Shown here piece by piece: positions 1 through 5,349 of a DNA stretch of 5,349 nucleotides. Source of the DNA: Spirochaetaceae bacterium (lineage in GTDB: Bacteria; Spirochaetota; Spirochaetia; Treponematales; Rectinemataceae); NCBI GenBank assembly GCA_003452735.1, contig DMNL01000124.1:1-5349 (forward strand). Direction: 5' to 3'. The notes below the pieces were generated by a model. The model did not search any database. It saw nothing but the letters and a program-made list of their open reading frames with translations, and had not been told where the DNA came from. The stretch's first letter is position 1. Each line of letters starts with the position of its first letter. Position numbers and translations under genes: made by a program.

Positions 1-134
1 GGTTTCACTGAGGAAGGAAAGAACCCCAGAATGATGCCGACAATAGCACCCAACACTAGGCCGATCAGTATTCGCGTCAGTAGATTGGACTTAAAGTACC
101 AATCCAAGGCGCCCTTCTTTTTTTGTTCAGCCAT
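1..134 (-). CDS. N-terminus of a probable dicarboxylate/amino acid:cation symporter (DAACS-like), truncated by the window edge
   Basis: Only the first 44 codons are visible; the gene runs off the left edge. The protein starts with a short Lys-rich cytoplasmic stretch (residues 2-9), then an aromatic segment around Trp12-Tyr13-Phe14. A strongly hydrophobic, Gly-rich segment begins at residues 18-38 with the pattern NLLTRILIGLVLGAIVG. That pattern resembles the first membrane helix of sodium- or proton-coupled glutamate/aspartate/dicarboxylate carriers (GltP/GltT/DctA/SstT group), which sit in the inner membrane. The ATG at 134 is supported by a near-perfect Shine-Dalgarno AAGGAGGT at 146-139. 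The divergent neighbour is an Asp/Glu racemase, which fits an acidic amino acid substrate. Family assignment rests on one helix and context only, so another Gly-rich multi-spanning transporter remains possible. Confidence 0.6.
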   Translation of the reverse strand, partial: MAEQKKKGALDWYFKSNLLTRILIGLVLGAIVGIILGFFPSSVK

Positions 135-174
135 GCAGACCTCCTTGCTTTACAAATCTCTATAAGGCTCTATG

Positions 175-203
175 ATTATGAATCCGAATCTGCAAGACCG
201 CAA
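175..203 (-). promoter_or_regulatory. Predicted sigma70-type promoter of the symporter gene
   Basis: Read on the minus strand, a -35 TTGCGG (203-198), a 17-bp spacer and a -10 CATAAT (180-175) precede the gene. Transcription would start near 168, giving a leader of about 34 nt that contains the strong ribosome binding site. The match is by eye and no operator was recognised. Confidence 0.5.
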
Positions 204-239
204 GAGGAAAAATAATATCACGAGAGGAAACTCCCCTTA

Positions 240-268
240 TTTACATAGTTGGGCATCTTGGGTACCAT
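240..268 (+). promoter_or_regulatory. Possible promoter placed directly before the racemase start (near-leaderless mRNA)
   Basis: A -35 TTTACA (240-245) is followed after 17 bp by TACCAT (263-268), a moderate -10 match. An overlapping TATAAC lies at 269-274. Transcription from the first pair would begin about 3 nt before the ATG at 278. No Shine-Dalgarno sequence is present between 250 and 277, which fits a leaderless or nearly leaderless transcript. The -10 is not strong, so this is tentative. Confidence 0.35.
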
Positions 269-277
269 TATAACGCC

Positions 278-988
278 ATGAAAAATGGAACCATTGGTAT
301 TTTGGGTGGAATGGGGCCAGAAGCAACCGCAGCTTTCTTTTCGATGCTGGTTAGGCTCGATAGTGCAACTTCCGATCAAGGCCATCTTCATATCATCGTG
401 GATTCGGATCCTTCTATCCCAGATAGGACGAAATTTCTTCTTGAAGGTGGTACAAATCCTCTACCAGCTATGCTTAGCTCAGCTAGAAGGTTGCTTGCGG
501 CTGGCGCTGATATAGCCGGCATGCCCTGTATGACGGCCCATGCCCTTCTAGATCGGATCCGCCATAATTGCACTTTGCATATTCTTTCTGCCTTTGAAGA
601 GACCAGCATAGCCCTTAAGGAATTCTCTCCTCCTATTAGGAATCTTGGCATCCTTGCCACGATGGGCACGCGTCAAGCAATGCTTTTCGAAACAGCTTTC
701 CCTGATAAGGACATAATATGGCCTGATGAAGCTTTACACCGATCCCTGGTTGTGGAGGCGATCTATGGTTCGAAAGGCATAAAAGCAGGTAATCTCGGCA
801 ATGAACCAAAGCATCTTTTACTAGAGGCAGCCCATATTCTTCAGAACCAAGGAGCCGAAGCCATTGTAGCGGGTTGCACAGAAGTGCCCCTTGTTCTTTC
901 TCAAAAAGACATCGAAATACCATTCATAGATCCCATGTACTATCTAGCGCGTGCACTGATTGCCACCGCCCGTAAAGGACTCTTTTGA
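278..988 (+). CDS. Aspartate/glutamate racemase family protein
   Basis: The 236-residue product has the usual length and layout of the PLP-independent Asp/Glu racemase family, cytoplasmic enzymes that invert acidic amino acids with two cysteines. The N-terminal signature GILGGMGPEAT is at 7-17, and SDPSIPDRT (43-51) matches the conserved (N/D)P.IPDRT loop. The first catalytic Cys is Cys84 in MPCMTAH (82-88). GILATMGT (124-131) precedes the second half, and the second catalytic Cys is Cys200 in GCTEVPL (199-205). The ATG at 278 is chosen because the GGMGP motif normally starts within about ten residues of the N-terminus and no in-frame ATG lies upstream. Oddly, the residue after Cys84 is Met where the family usually has Asn (PCNTAH), so activity or specificity may differ. 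The divergent symporter suggests a role in acidic amino acid use. Substrate (Asp, Glu or another) cannot be fixed from sequence; amino-acid or hydantoin racemase relatives are alternatives. Confidence 0.88.
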   Translation: MKNGTIGILGGMGPEATAAFFSMLVRLDSATSDQGHLHIIVDSDPSIPDRTKFLLEGGTNPLPAMLSSARRLLAAGADIAGMPCMTAHALLDRIRHNCTLHILSAFEETSIALKEFSPPIRNLGILATMGTRQAMLFETAFPDKDIIWPDEALHRSLVVEAIYGSKGIKAGNLGNEPKHLLLEAAHILQNQGAEAIVAGCTEVPLVLSQKDIEIPFIDPMYYLARALIATARKGLF

Positions 989-1051
989 CGATAATCATAT
1001 TAGACAGCATTTTATCAGTACGATAGAAAGCGATCTGGACCCCTACTCCAG

Positions 1052-1080
1052 TTTACTTAAGCCTTTTTTTCTCCTATATT
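1052..1080 (+). promoter_or_regulatory. Predicted sigma70-type promoter directly before the E2-like gene (near-leaderless mRNA)
   Basis: A -35 TTTACT (1052-1057), a 17-bp spacer and a -10 TATATT (1075-1080) put the expected transcription start near 1087, about 3 nt before the ATG at 1090. The sequence between the -10 and the ATG has no Shine-Dalgarno motif. The arrangement closely resembles that before the racemase gene. Confidence 0.5.
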
Positions 1081-1089
1081 TGAGTCACA

Positions 1090-1959
1090 ATGTTATTCCG
1101 AGACCGCTGTGATGGAATACGTATTACTGGCCAACATGCTCTCAATGCTTTAATGCCATACATGATGCGTGGCCGTAATGAGTCTGCCGTCTATTATGAA
1201 AAGGAAATAAACATCGAAAATGCTCTTGCCTACCTTAAGACAATAAATACAAGCCAGACATCAAAGAAAGACCAAGATCGCTTTACACTTTTTGGACTCA
1301 TTATGACGGTAGCATTAAGGACAATCTCTCTCTACCCACAGCTAAATCGCTTTATCCATAGACGAGCGCTCTATCAGCGAAAGCACATATGCTTTTCTTA
1401 TATTGTCAAGCAAGAATTCACTATCGATGCCCCTGAAGTAAATGCCAAGATTTATCTAGAACCGGAGGATTCATTCTCGAGCATTAATGCAAGGATGAGC
1501 GATGCAATTCTCGAAGCTCGTATCCATGGAGAAGGCGAAGGTGAACGCTTCGCAGGCATTTTTCATAAGATCCCAGGTGGCAAAGCAGTGCTGATGACAA
1601 TTTACAGACTTCTTGATAGCATCAATCTTGCACCCTGGAGTCTTCTGCGGATGGATCCTCTCTATACAAGCATCTATTTTGCAAACTTGGGCTCGCTTGG
1701 TCTCGATGCTCCTTTCCATCACCTCTATGAGTGGGGAACCGCAAGCATATTTGTAGCAATAGGCAAGGCTTTTTCTAAAGAGCTATGGCATGGAGGAACG
1801 CGAACCAGACAGCGCTATATAGATATAAAAATAACGCTCGATGAGCGTATTGCAGATGGCTTTATTTTTTCCCAAGCTGCATCGACATTCTATCGCTTGA
1901 TTTCTAGGCCTGAGTTGTTGGATTTATCTCTTGAAGATCTAAGGAAAGCCTTAGCTTAG
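1090..1959 (+). CDS. Stand-alone 2-oxoacid dehydrogenase E2 / chloramphenicol acetyltransferase-fold protein
   Basis: The 289-residue protein consists of one acyltransferase-like domain, with no lipoyl domain or E1/E3-binding domain, so it is not a normal dehydrogenase-complex E2. The N-terminal part has RCDGIRITG (6-14) and MPYMMRGRNESAVYYE (22-37), typical of a stand-alone clade often annotated as '2-oxo acid dehydrogenase subunit E2'. The segment FANLGSLGLDAPFHHLYEWG (197-216) corresponds to the E2 SNLG... core strand. DERIADG (251-257) aligns with the catalytic HRxxDG motif, with Glu252 at the His position and Asp256 and Gly257 retained. From memory, DERIADG is common in this clade, so the change looks inherited rather than a defect. 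The ATG at 1090 is the only reasonable start, because an in-frame TGA lies at 1081. No signal peptide or clear membrane helix is seen. Its substrate is unknown. The gene lies 101 bp after the racemase but has its own promoter-like sequence. Confidence 0.75.
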   Translation: MLFRDRCDGIRITGQHALNALMPYMMRGRNESAVYYEKEINIENALAYLKTINTSQTSKKDQDRFTLFGLIMTVALRTISLYPQLNRFIHRRALYQRKHICFSYIVKQEFTIDAPEVNAKIYLEPEDSFSSINARMSDAILEARIHGEGEGERFAGIFHKIPGGKAVLMTIYRLLDSINLAPWSLLRMDPLYTSIYFANLGSLGLDAPFHHLYEWGTASIFVAIGKAFSKELWHGGTRTRQRYIDIKITLDERIADGFIFSQAASTFYRLISRPELLDLSLEDLRKALA

Positions 1960-1972
1960 GCTCAGCCAAGGC
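1948..1972. terminator. Possible shared hairpin between convergent genes
   Basis: GCCTT (1948-1952) and GCT (1954-1956) pair with AGC (1964-1966) and AAGGC (1968-1972) across a 7-nt loop, with one A·C mismatch. The hairpin overlaps the stop codon of the rightward gene and lies 17 bp beyond the end of the leftward fmdB-type gene. Only weak T-rich tracts follow on either side (ATTTATTG rightward, TTTCCTT leftward), so efficient intrinsic termination is uncertain. Confidence 0.35.
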
Positions 1973-1988
1973 ATTTATTGCATTCTCT

Positions 1989-2294
1989 CTAGCTCGCTTT
2001 CTCGGATGGATCCGTCTTTGGGGTCTCTTTGGTTCCTTCTTTGGAGCTTTCAGAATGACTGGAATTTACGGAAGACGATGAGGATTTCTCAGAGCCTGTA
2101 GCTGCGGATTGGCTTTTCTTCGAGTCGGTAATATAAAAACCCGGACCCTTGAATATTATGCCGCTGCCCCCAAAGATTAACCTTTTTACTGCCCCTCCGC
2201 ACAGAGGGCAGGTTTTAAGAGGATCATCATTGATAGATTGAAATGCTTCGAATGTATAACCGCATTTCCTGCACTCATATTCATATGTAGGCAT
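1989..2294 (-). CDS. FmdB family zinc-ribbon protein with a Ser-rich tail
   Basis: The 101-residue protein opens with [16 protein letters not shown], the hallmark of the FmdB zinc-ribbon family. Two CxxC pairs, Cys8/Cys11 and Cys29/Cys32, would bind one zinc. The family core continues through residues 35-56, where [15 protein letters not shown] matches the conserved SGFY.TD end of the domain. Residues 58-101 are a low-complexity, presumably disordered tail with 16 Ser plus many Lys, Glu and Thr. The ATG at 2294 has a ribosome site AGAGGTA at 2307-2301. FmdB was named from the formamidase operon and called a putative regulator, but the biochemical role of most members is unknown. It is encoded after kbl on the same strand but has separate promoter candidates, so it may be expressed independently. 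Confidence 0.88.
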   Translation of the reverse strand: MPTYEYECRKCGYTFEAFQSINDDPLKTCPLCGGAVKRLIFGGSGIIFKGPGFYITDSKKSQSAATGSEKSSSSSVNSSHSESSKEGTKETPKTDPSEKAS

Positions 2295-2336
2295 AGTTCT
2301 TACCTCTAAGAGAAAAAATCGATTTAATTTTCAGTA

Positions 2337-2365
2337 AAAATATCAATAATTGGCATAAAGGTAAA
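2337..2365 (-). promoter_or_regulatory. Second, weaker promoter candidate for the FmdB-family gene
   Basis: On the minus strand TTTACC (2365-2360), a 17-bp spacer and TATTTT (2342-2337) form another candidate, with a start near 2330 and a leader of about 36 nt. The region is AT-rich, so a chance match is likely enough to keep confidence low. Confidence 0.25.
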
Positions 2366-2366
2366 G

Positions 2367-2395
2367 AGTATCTAACCAACAAGGAATCTTGTCAA
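2367..2395 (-). promoter_or_regulatory. Predicted sigma70-type promoter of the FmdB-family gene
   Basis: On the minus strand a consensus -35 TTGACA (2395-2390), a 17-bp spacer and a -10 GATACT (2372-2367) predict a start near 2360 and a leader of about 66 nt. It lies just beyond the kbl stop codon, so fmdB can be transcribed apart from the upstream genes. Confidence 0.5.
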
Positions 2396-2431
2396 ACGAA
2401 GTTTCAAGATAGAGAAAATCATTCATCCGAT

Positions 2432-3661
2432 TTAGATCACTCTAAGCTTCTTCCCCACTTTCTTGAATGCCTCAACTGCCTCAATTATCTGCTCTTGAGT
2501 ATGAGCCGCTGATATCTGAACGCGGATTCGCGCTTTGCCTTTAGGCACAACGGGAAAGGAAAAGCCTATCACATAAATGCCTTCGGAAAGAAGTTCATCG
2601 GCCATTCTATGAGCAAGTTTTTCGTCGTATAGCATTACAGGGCAGATTGGATGTTCGCCCTCTCTTATATCGAACCCCGCTTTTGTCATAAGGCTGCGAA
2701 AGAGCTTAGTGTTCGAGTCGAGCCTGTCTCTAAGCTCGGAAGAGCGAGTGATAAGCTCGAGTGCTTGCAGAGTCCCACCTACAATGGCTGGTGCAAGGGT
2801 GTTCGAAAAAAGATATGGTCGCCCTTTCTGTCGCATATACTCGACGATTTCTTTACAGGAAGCGATGACACCACCCGAGGCTCCTCCGAGAGCTTTCCCA
2901 AAGGTCGTAGTTATGATATCTACCCTACCCCCGACTCCACAGTGTTCCCAGGTGCCTCGTCCAGCTGTCCCCATGAAACCAGTTGCATGCGAATCGTCGA
3001 CCATCACAAGCGCACCATATTTTTCTGCTAAATCGCAAATTGCGTTCAGATTGGCAATGTCGCCATCCATGGAAAATACACCATCGGTTGCGATCATTAT
3101 CCTGTGGCTACCTTGAGCTTCCTTAAGACAGCGTTCGAGTCCTTTTAGTGGCTTGCCAGTCTCAGGATCAATTTCTTCGATATCTCTCATATCTGCATGC
3201 TTGTATATCCAACGCTTTGCCTTACATAGACGTACTCCATCGATTATCGAGGCATGATTCAAGCTATCGGTTATGATCGCCGATTCTTCATCGAGAAGGG
3301 GCTCGAATACGGCTCCATTCGCATCGAAGCAAGACGAAAAAAGAATAGCATCTTCCATTCCAAGAAAATCTGCTATTCGTCGCTCGAGCTCCTTGTGTTG
3401 CGCTTGCGTTCCACATATGAAACGAACCGAAGATAGGCCATAGCCAAATTCCTCCATAGCTCTCACGGCAGCCTTTCGGATGCTTGGATCATTAGCAAGA
3501 CCTAGATAATTATTCGCGCAAAAATTAAGCACTTCTGCACCATCTGAAACGCGAATGGTTGCTCCCTGCGGAGTAACTATTATGCGCTCATCTTTGTAGG
3601 TACCTTCGGTGCGAAGCCCTTCGAGATCCTTCTCGAGTTCATCTCTTATTCTTCCATACAT
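2432..3661 (-). CDS. kbl: Glycine C-acetyltransferase (2-amino-3-ketobutyrate CoA ligase)
   Basis: This cytoplasmic PLP enzyme of the alpha-oxoamine synthase family converts 2-amino-3-ketobutyrate plus CoA to glycine and acetyl-CoA, the second step of threonine breakdown through threonine dehydrogenase. The 409 residues align almost throughout with E. coli Kbl (398). [11 protein letters not shown] (46-56), VRFICGTQ (79-86) and [16 protein letters not shown] (135-150) favour Kbl over BioF or HemA. Active-site residues are His136 (stacks on PLP), Ser197, Asp222 and His225 in VDDSHATG, Lys256 in FGKALGG (Schiff base) and Arg380 in ARIRVQ (substrate carboxylate). An insert of about 12 residues around 164-175 ([11 protein letters not shown]) explains the extra length. 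The ATG at 3661 has the ribosome site GAGGTG at 3672-3667 with 5-nt spacing. The rhomboid gene ends 30 bp upstream, suggesting co-transcription. No threonine dehydrogenase gene is in view, so Kbl must pair with a distant one or work in the reverse, glycine-using direction. Confidence 0.94.
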   Translation of the reverse strand: MYGRIRDELEKDLEGLRTEGTYKDERIIVTPQGATIRVSDGAEVLNFCANNYLGLANDPSIRKAAVRAMEEFGYGLSSVRFICGTQAQHKELERRIADFLGMEDAILFSSCFDANGAVFEPLLDEESAIITDSLNHASIIDGVRLCKAKRWIYKHADMRDIEEIDPETGKPLKGLERCLKEAQGSHRIMIATDGVFSMDGDIANLNAICDLAEKYGALVMVDDSHATGFMGTAGRGTWEHCGVGGRVDIITTTFGKALGGASGGVIASCKEIVEYMRQKGRPYLFSNTLAPAIVGGTLQALELITRSSELRDRLDSNTKLFRSLMTKAGFDIREGEHPICPVMLYDEKLAHRMADELLSEGIYVIGFSFPVVPKGKARIRVQISAAHTQEQIIEAVEAFKKVGKKLRVI

Positions 3662-3691
3662 AATGACACCTCAAATTTTGTCCTCTTACGT

Positions 3692-4246
3692 TCATTTTTT
3701 ATGATAGAAACCAAGGAAGCTACCGACAAGGCCTCCTATAATATGAGAAAACTGGGAGATATTGTCCTGCTTTGTAAGAGCATCCCAGATCTGTCCACCT
3801 AAATATATAATCATGATAAGAATAAAGGTAAGCGGCACTTCTCCTTTTGAGAAATTCGTTATAGACGAAAGCATGATCATCATGAAAACCACACCAGAAG
3901 CGCCAAGAAGCACTACATTCGGGAAAAGAAAGGCATTCGAAAGCCCTGTGACAAGCGCCGTGATGAGTATGCTTATGAGCAAAAAACCCGAACCGTATGT
4001 GCTCTCAAGAATAGGTCCCAGAAGCAGGATCATCGTGAAGTTGCTAATAAAGTGCTGAATGTTTGCATGCCCAAGCACATGAGTGAAGAGTTTGACATAA
4101 TCCATGAATACATTGGTTCTAAAGGGCGTCGGTGTTGAAAATAGATTAGGGATTATTGCAGGCATAATAGTCTGACTTAGTATGAGCACGATAGCCGCAC
4201 ACAATGTAAATGTAAGAGTAACCGGCGCATTATAGCGAACACGCAT
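3692..4246 (-). CDS. Rhomboid family intramembrane serine protease
   Basis: The 184-residue protein is the compact six-helix rhomboid core, without an N-terminal soluble domain, and should lie in the inner membrane and cut transmembrane substrates. Hydrophobic segments are at about 9-33, 62-81, 86-107, 110-130, 137-153 and 165-182. THVLGHANIQHFISNF (55-70) aligns with the E. coli GlpG segment: His56, His60, His65 and Asn69 match GlpG His141, His145, His150 and Asn154. The nucleophile is Ser117 in GASG (115-118) and the catalytic His is His168 in SHIIGG. The WR pair of the GlpG L1 loop appears as Val51-Lys52. The ATG at 4246 has the ribosome site GGAGG at 4258-4254, spaced 7 nt. The gene lies 76 bp after xth and 30 bp before kbl on the same strand, probably as part of one transcript. 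Its substrate is unknown and the neighbours give no hint. Confidence 0.92.
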   Translation of the reverse strand: MRVRYNAPVTLTFTLCAAIVLILSQTIMPAIIPNLFSTPTPFRTNVFMDYVKLFTHVLGHANIQHFISNFTMILLLGPILESTYGSGFLLISILITALVTGLSNAFLFPNVVLLGASGVVFMMIMLSSITNFSKGEVPLTFILIMIIYLGGQIWDALTKQDNISQFSHIIGGLVGSFLGFYHKK

Positions 4247-4322
4247 GCCAAATCCTCCAGATGAACCAAAAACAAGGAGCCGACTTCGAGCCGGTCAATT
4301 TTTTCAAAGCAATTCGATACTA

Positions 4323-5105
4323 TCACAGATCGAGAAAAAGCGACACAGGACAATGATCGGATCCCATTACTTCGGCGTGTATATCGGCTGCAAGCAGAGC
4401 CGGCGAAAACTCTTCATCGACGCAGTGGTAGTCTAAGCGCCACCCGATATTCTTTTCTCTGGCTTTTGGGGAGCGATAGCTCCACCATGTATATCTACCC
4501 GGCTCTTTGCAGAACAATCGGAATGTATCAATGTAGCCTATGGAGGTGAATTTGTCCATCCAAGCTCGCTCTTCGGGTAAATATCCGGCATTGCCTTCGT
4601 TTTGCTCAGGACGGGCTAGATCGATAGGCTTATGGGCTATGTTATAATCCCCCGCTACTATCACATGTTTGCCTTTTGAACGTTCGAAATTGCAGAAATC
4701 GAGGATTGCATCACAGAAACGGAGTTTATAGTCGAGCCGCATACCTGCTTCTTGGCTGTTGGGGAAATAAGCACTCATTATTAGAAATCCGCCATAATCG
4801 GCGATGACAGTTCTGCCCTCGATATCGAATTCGGAAATACCCAGCTTAGTCACCGAAACCGGCTCGCGAAGCACATAGAGCCCTGTTCCGGAATAGCCCT
4901 TCCTTTCGGAGAAAGCCCAGAAACTATGGTAGCGCTTCCCGTTGTATGCTATAGGATGGCGAAGCTCATCAGTCAGTTGGGGCTCCTGTAATTTGATCTC
5001 CTGGATACAGATAAAATCAGCGGCAGTCGTCTCAACCCAGTCTAGGAAGCCTTTTTCTGCGCAAGCGCGAAGCCCATTTACATTCCACGAATAGCTCTTG
5101 ATCAT
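4323..5105 (-). CDS. xth: Exodeoxyribonuclease III / AP endonuclease (APE1-like)
   Basis: The 260-residue protein is a full-length exonuclease III family enzyme. It incises DNA at abasic sites and trims 3' ends in base excision repair, using a divalent metal in the cytoplasm. Motifs in order are WNVNGLRA (7-14, Asn8), CIQEIK (33-38, metal ligand Glu36), AYFPN (112-116, Tyr113), GDYNIAH (152-158, Asp153 and Asn155), WWSYR (207-211), KNIGWRLDYH (218-227, Asp225) and GSDHCPV (248-254, Asp250-His251 pair). All expected catalytic residues are present, and WWSYR...GWRLDY is typical of the APE1-like branch. The ATG at 5105 begins MIKSYSWNVNG, the normal family N-terminus, and has a ribosome site GAGGGA at 5119-5114. 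It follows a partial gene on the same strand across a 112-bp gap and may lead a transcript with the rhomboid gene and kbl. Confidence 0.95.
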   Translation of the reverse strand: MIKSYSWNVNGLRACAEKGFLDWVETTAADFICIQEIKLQEPQLTDELRHPIAYNGKRYHSFWAFSERKGYSGTGLYVLREPVSVTKLGISEFDIEGRTVIADYGGFLIMSAYFPNSQEAGMRLDYKLRFCDAILDFCNFERSKGKHVIVAGDYNIAHKPIDLARPEQNEGNAGYLPEERAWMDKFTSIGYIDTFRLFCKEPGRYTWWSYRSPKAREKNIGWRLDYHCVDEEFSPALLAADIHAEVMGSDHCPVSLFLDL

Positions 5106-5127
5106 CGAAATTATCCCTCAGTTGCCT

Positions 5128-5155
5128 TCTATATTGTATGCAGTATTGGCCGCAA
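5128..5155 (-). promoter_or_regulatory. Weak promoter candidate for xth
   Basis: On the minus strand TTGCGG (5155-5150), a 16-bp spacer and TATAGA (5133-5128) would start transcription near 5121, with a short leader holding the ribosome site. The same -35 hexamer occurs in the symporter promoter. The -35 match is poor, so read-through from the upstream gene is an equally good explanation. Confidence 0.3.
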
Positions 5156-5217
5156 AGCGGGCTTTATATAAACTTCGCTTTCTATTGATATTGTAGGCTC
5201 ATCTGTAGATGCCTTCC

Positions 5218-5349
5218 TCAAGGTTTCATAATATTGTCGATAAGTTTTTTCAGCTCGAGGTCTATATCGCCTTTCTCTTCTATGCGGCTCATGTCGATCT
5301 GAAAAACTCCGTCGCGGAAAACAATGGGCCCTCGCTCTGGTGGCAAGAG
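5218..5349 (-). CDS. C-terminus of an unrecognised protein, truncated by the window edge
   Basis: The last 43 codons and a TGA stop (5220-5218) are visible, open right to the window edge. The fragment contains GPIVFRDGVFQIDMSRIEE, then an acidic/basic helix-like end with LELKKLIDNIMKP, which looks like a real soluble protein end: strand-like, then amphipathic helix. I do not recognise the family and assign no function. The gene lies upstream of xth on the same strand, 112 bp away, and may belong to the same transcript. Support is the open frame, plausible amino acid composition and the conventional strand order of the block. Confidence 0.6.
   Translation of the reverse strand, partial: LLPPERGPIVFRDGVFQIDMSRIEEKGDIDLELKKLIDNIMKP

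Noticed and set aside
1035..1051. CTGGA/TCCAG stem with a 7-nt loop after the racemase gene
   Set aside because: Only 5 bp, and just TTT follows before the next promoter's -35. It could be a weak terminator or chance, with no support beyond the short stem.
2651..3116. Two long rightward open frames inside kbl
   Set aside because: They lie wholly antisense to a kbl gene with all its motifs, lack ribosome sites and have unnatural composition; they are shadows.
3762..4058. Rightward 98-codon open frame inside the rhomboid gene
   Set aside because: Antisense to a complete rhomboid gene with an intact catalytic dyad; no independent evidence.
4278..4306. Hairpin-like sequence with a T-run between xth and the rhomboid gene
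   Set aside because: CCG/CGG plus two more pairs around a triloop is too weak, and the longer T-run lies on the rightward side where no gene is transcribed. The leftward T-run starts several bases past the stem, so I do not call a terminator.
4245..4436. Rightward 63-codon open frame spanning the xth-rhomboid gap
   Set aside because: More than half is antisense to the conserved C-terminus of xth, it has no ribosome site, and its start overlaps the rhomboid start codon. No recognisable protein features.
5163..5172. TTTATATAAA palindrome upstream of xth
   Set aside because: A 10-bp AT-only palindrome in an AT-rich intergenic stretch is expected by chance, and no second copy or known operator pattern was seen.

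Overview
This is an ordinary chromosomal segment from a bacterium, at moderate GC. Most minus-strand genes have clear Shine-Dalgarno sites and sigma70-like promoters. The gene content (an Asp/Glu racemase next to a cation symporter of the dicarboxylate/amino acid type, a stand-alone E2-like acyltransferase, an FmdB zinc ribbon, Kbl) fits a fermentative anaerobe such as a spirochaete or a Clostridia-like lineage. That placement is an inference and is weak: no rRNA or lineage marker is present.

Layout. On the left, a divergent pair shares a 143-bp intergenic region. The truncated start of a probable dicarboxylate/amino acid:cation symporter reads leftward (1-134), and a complete aspartate/glutamate racemase family gene reads rightward (278-988). 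A second rightward gene (1090-1959) encodes a stand-alone protein of the 2-oxoacid dehydrogenase E2 / chloramphenicol acetyltransferase fold. It converges on a leftward block that fills the rest of the window. In transcription order that block is the C-terminus of an unrecognised protein (5349-5218), exodeoxyribonuclease III (5105-4323), a rhomboid protease (4246-3692), glycine C-acetyltransferase kbl (3661-2432) and an FmdB-type zinc-ribbon protein (2294-1989). The rhomboid-kbl gap is 30 bp and the xth-rhomboid gap 76 bp, so these three may be co-transcribed. fmdB has its own good promoter in front of it.

How the genes may work together. Racemase plus symporter would make a small uptake and racemisation unit for acidic amino acids. 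Kbl would cleave 2-amino-3-ketobutyrate (from threonine) to glycine and acetyl-CoA, but no threonine dehydrogenase is visible. Xth is DNA repair, and the rhomboid is a membrane protease. I see no shared pathway linking xth, the rhomboid and kbl.

No mobile element, CRISPR array, tRNA, rRNA or riboswitch was recognised, and no gene-free stretch exceeds 300 bp. I did not find a convincing undescribed system. The points most worth a second look are two rightward genes that appear to be transcribed almost without leaders, a Met in place of the usual Asn beside the racemase's first catalytic Cys, and an E2-like enzyme whose catalytic His position is Glu.
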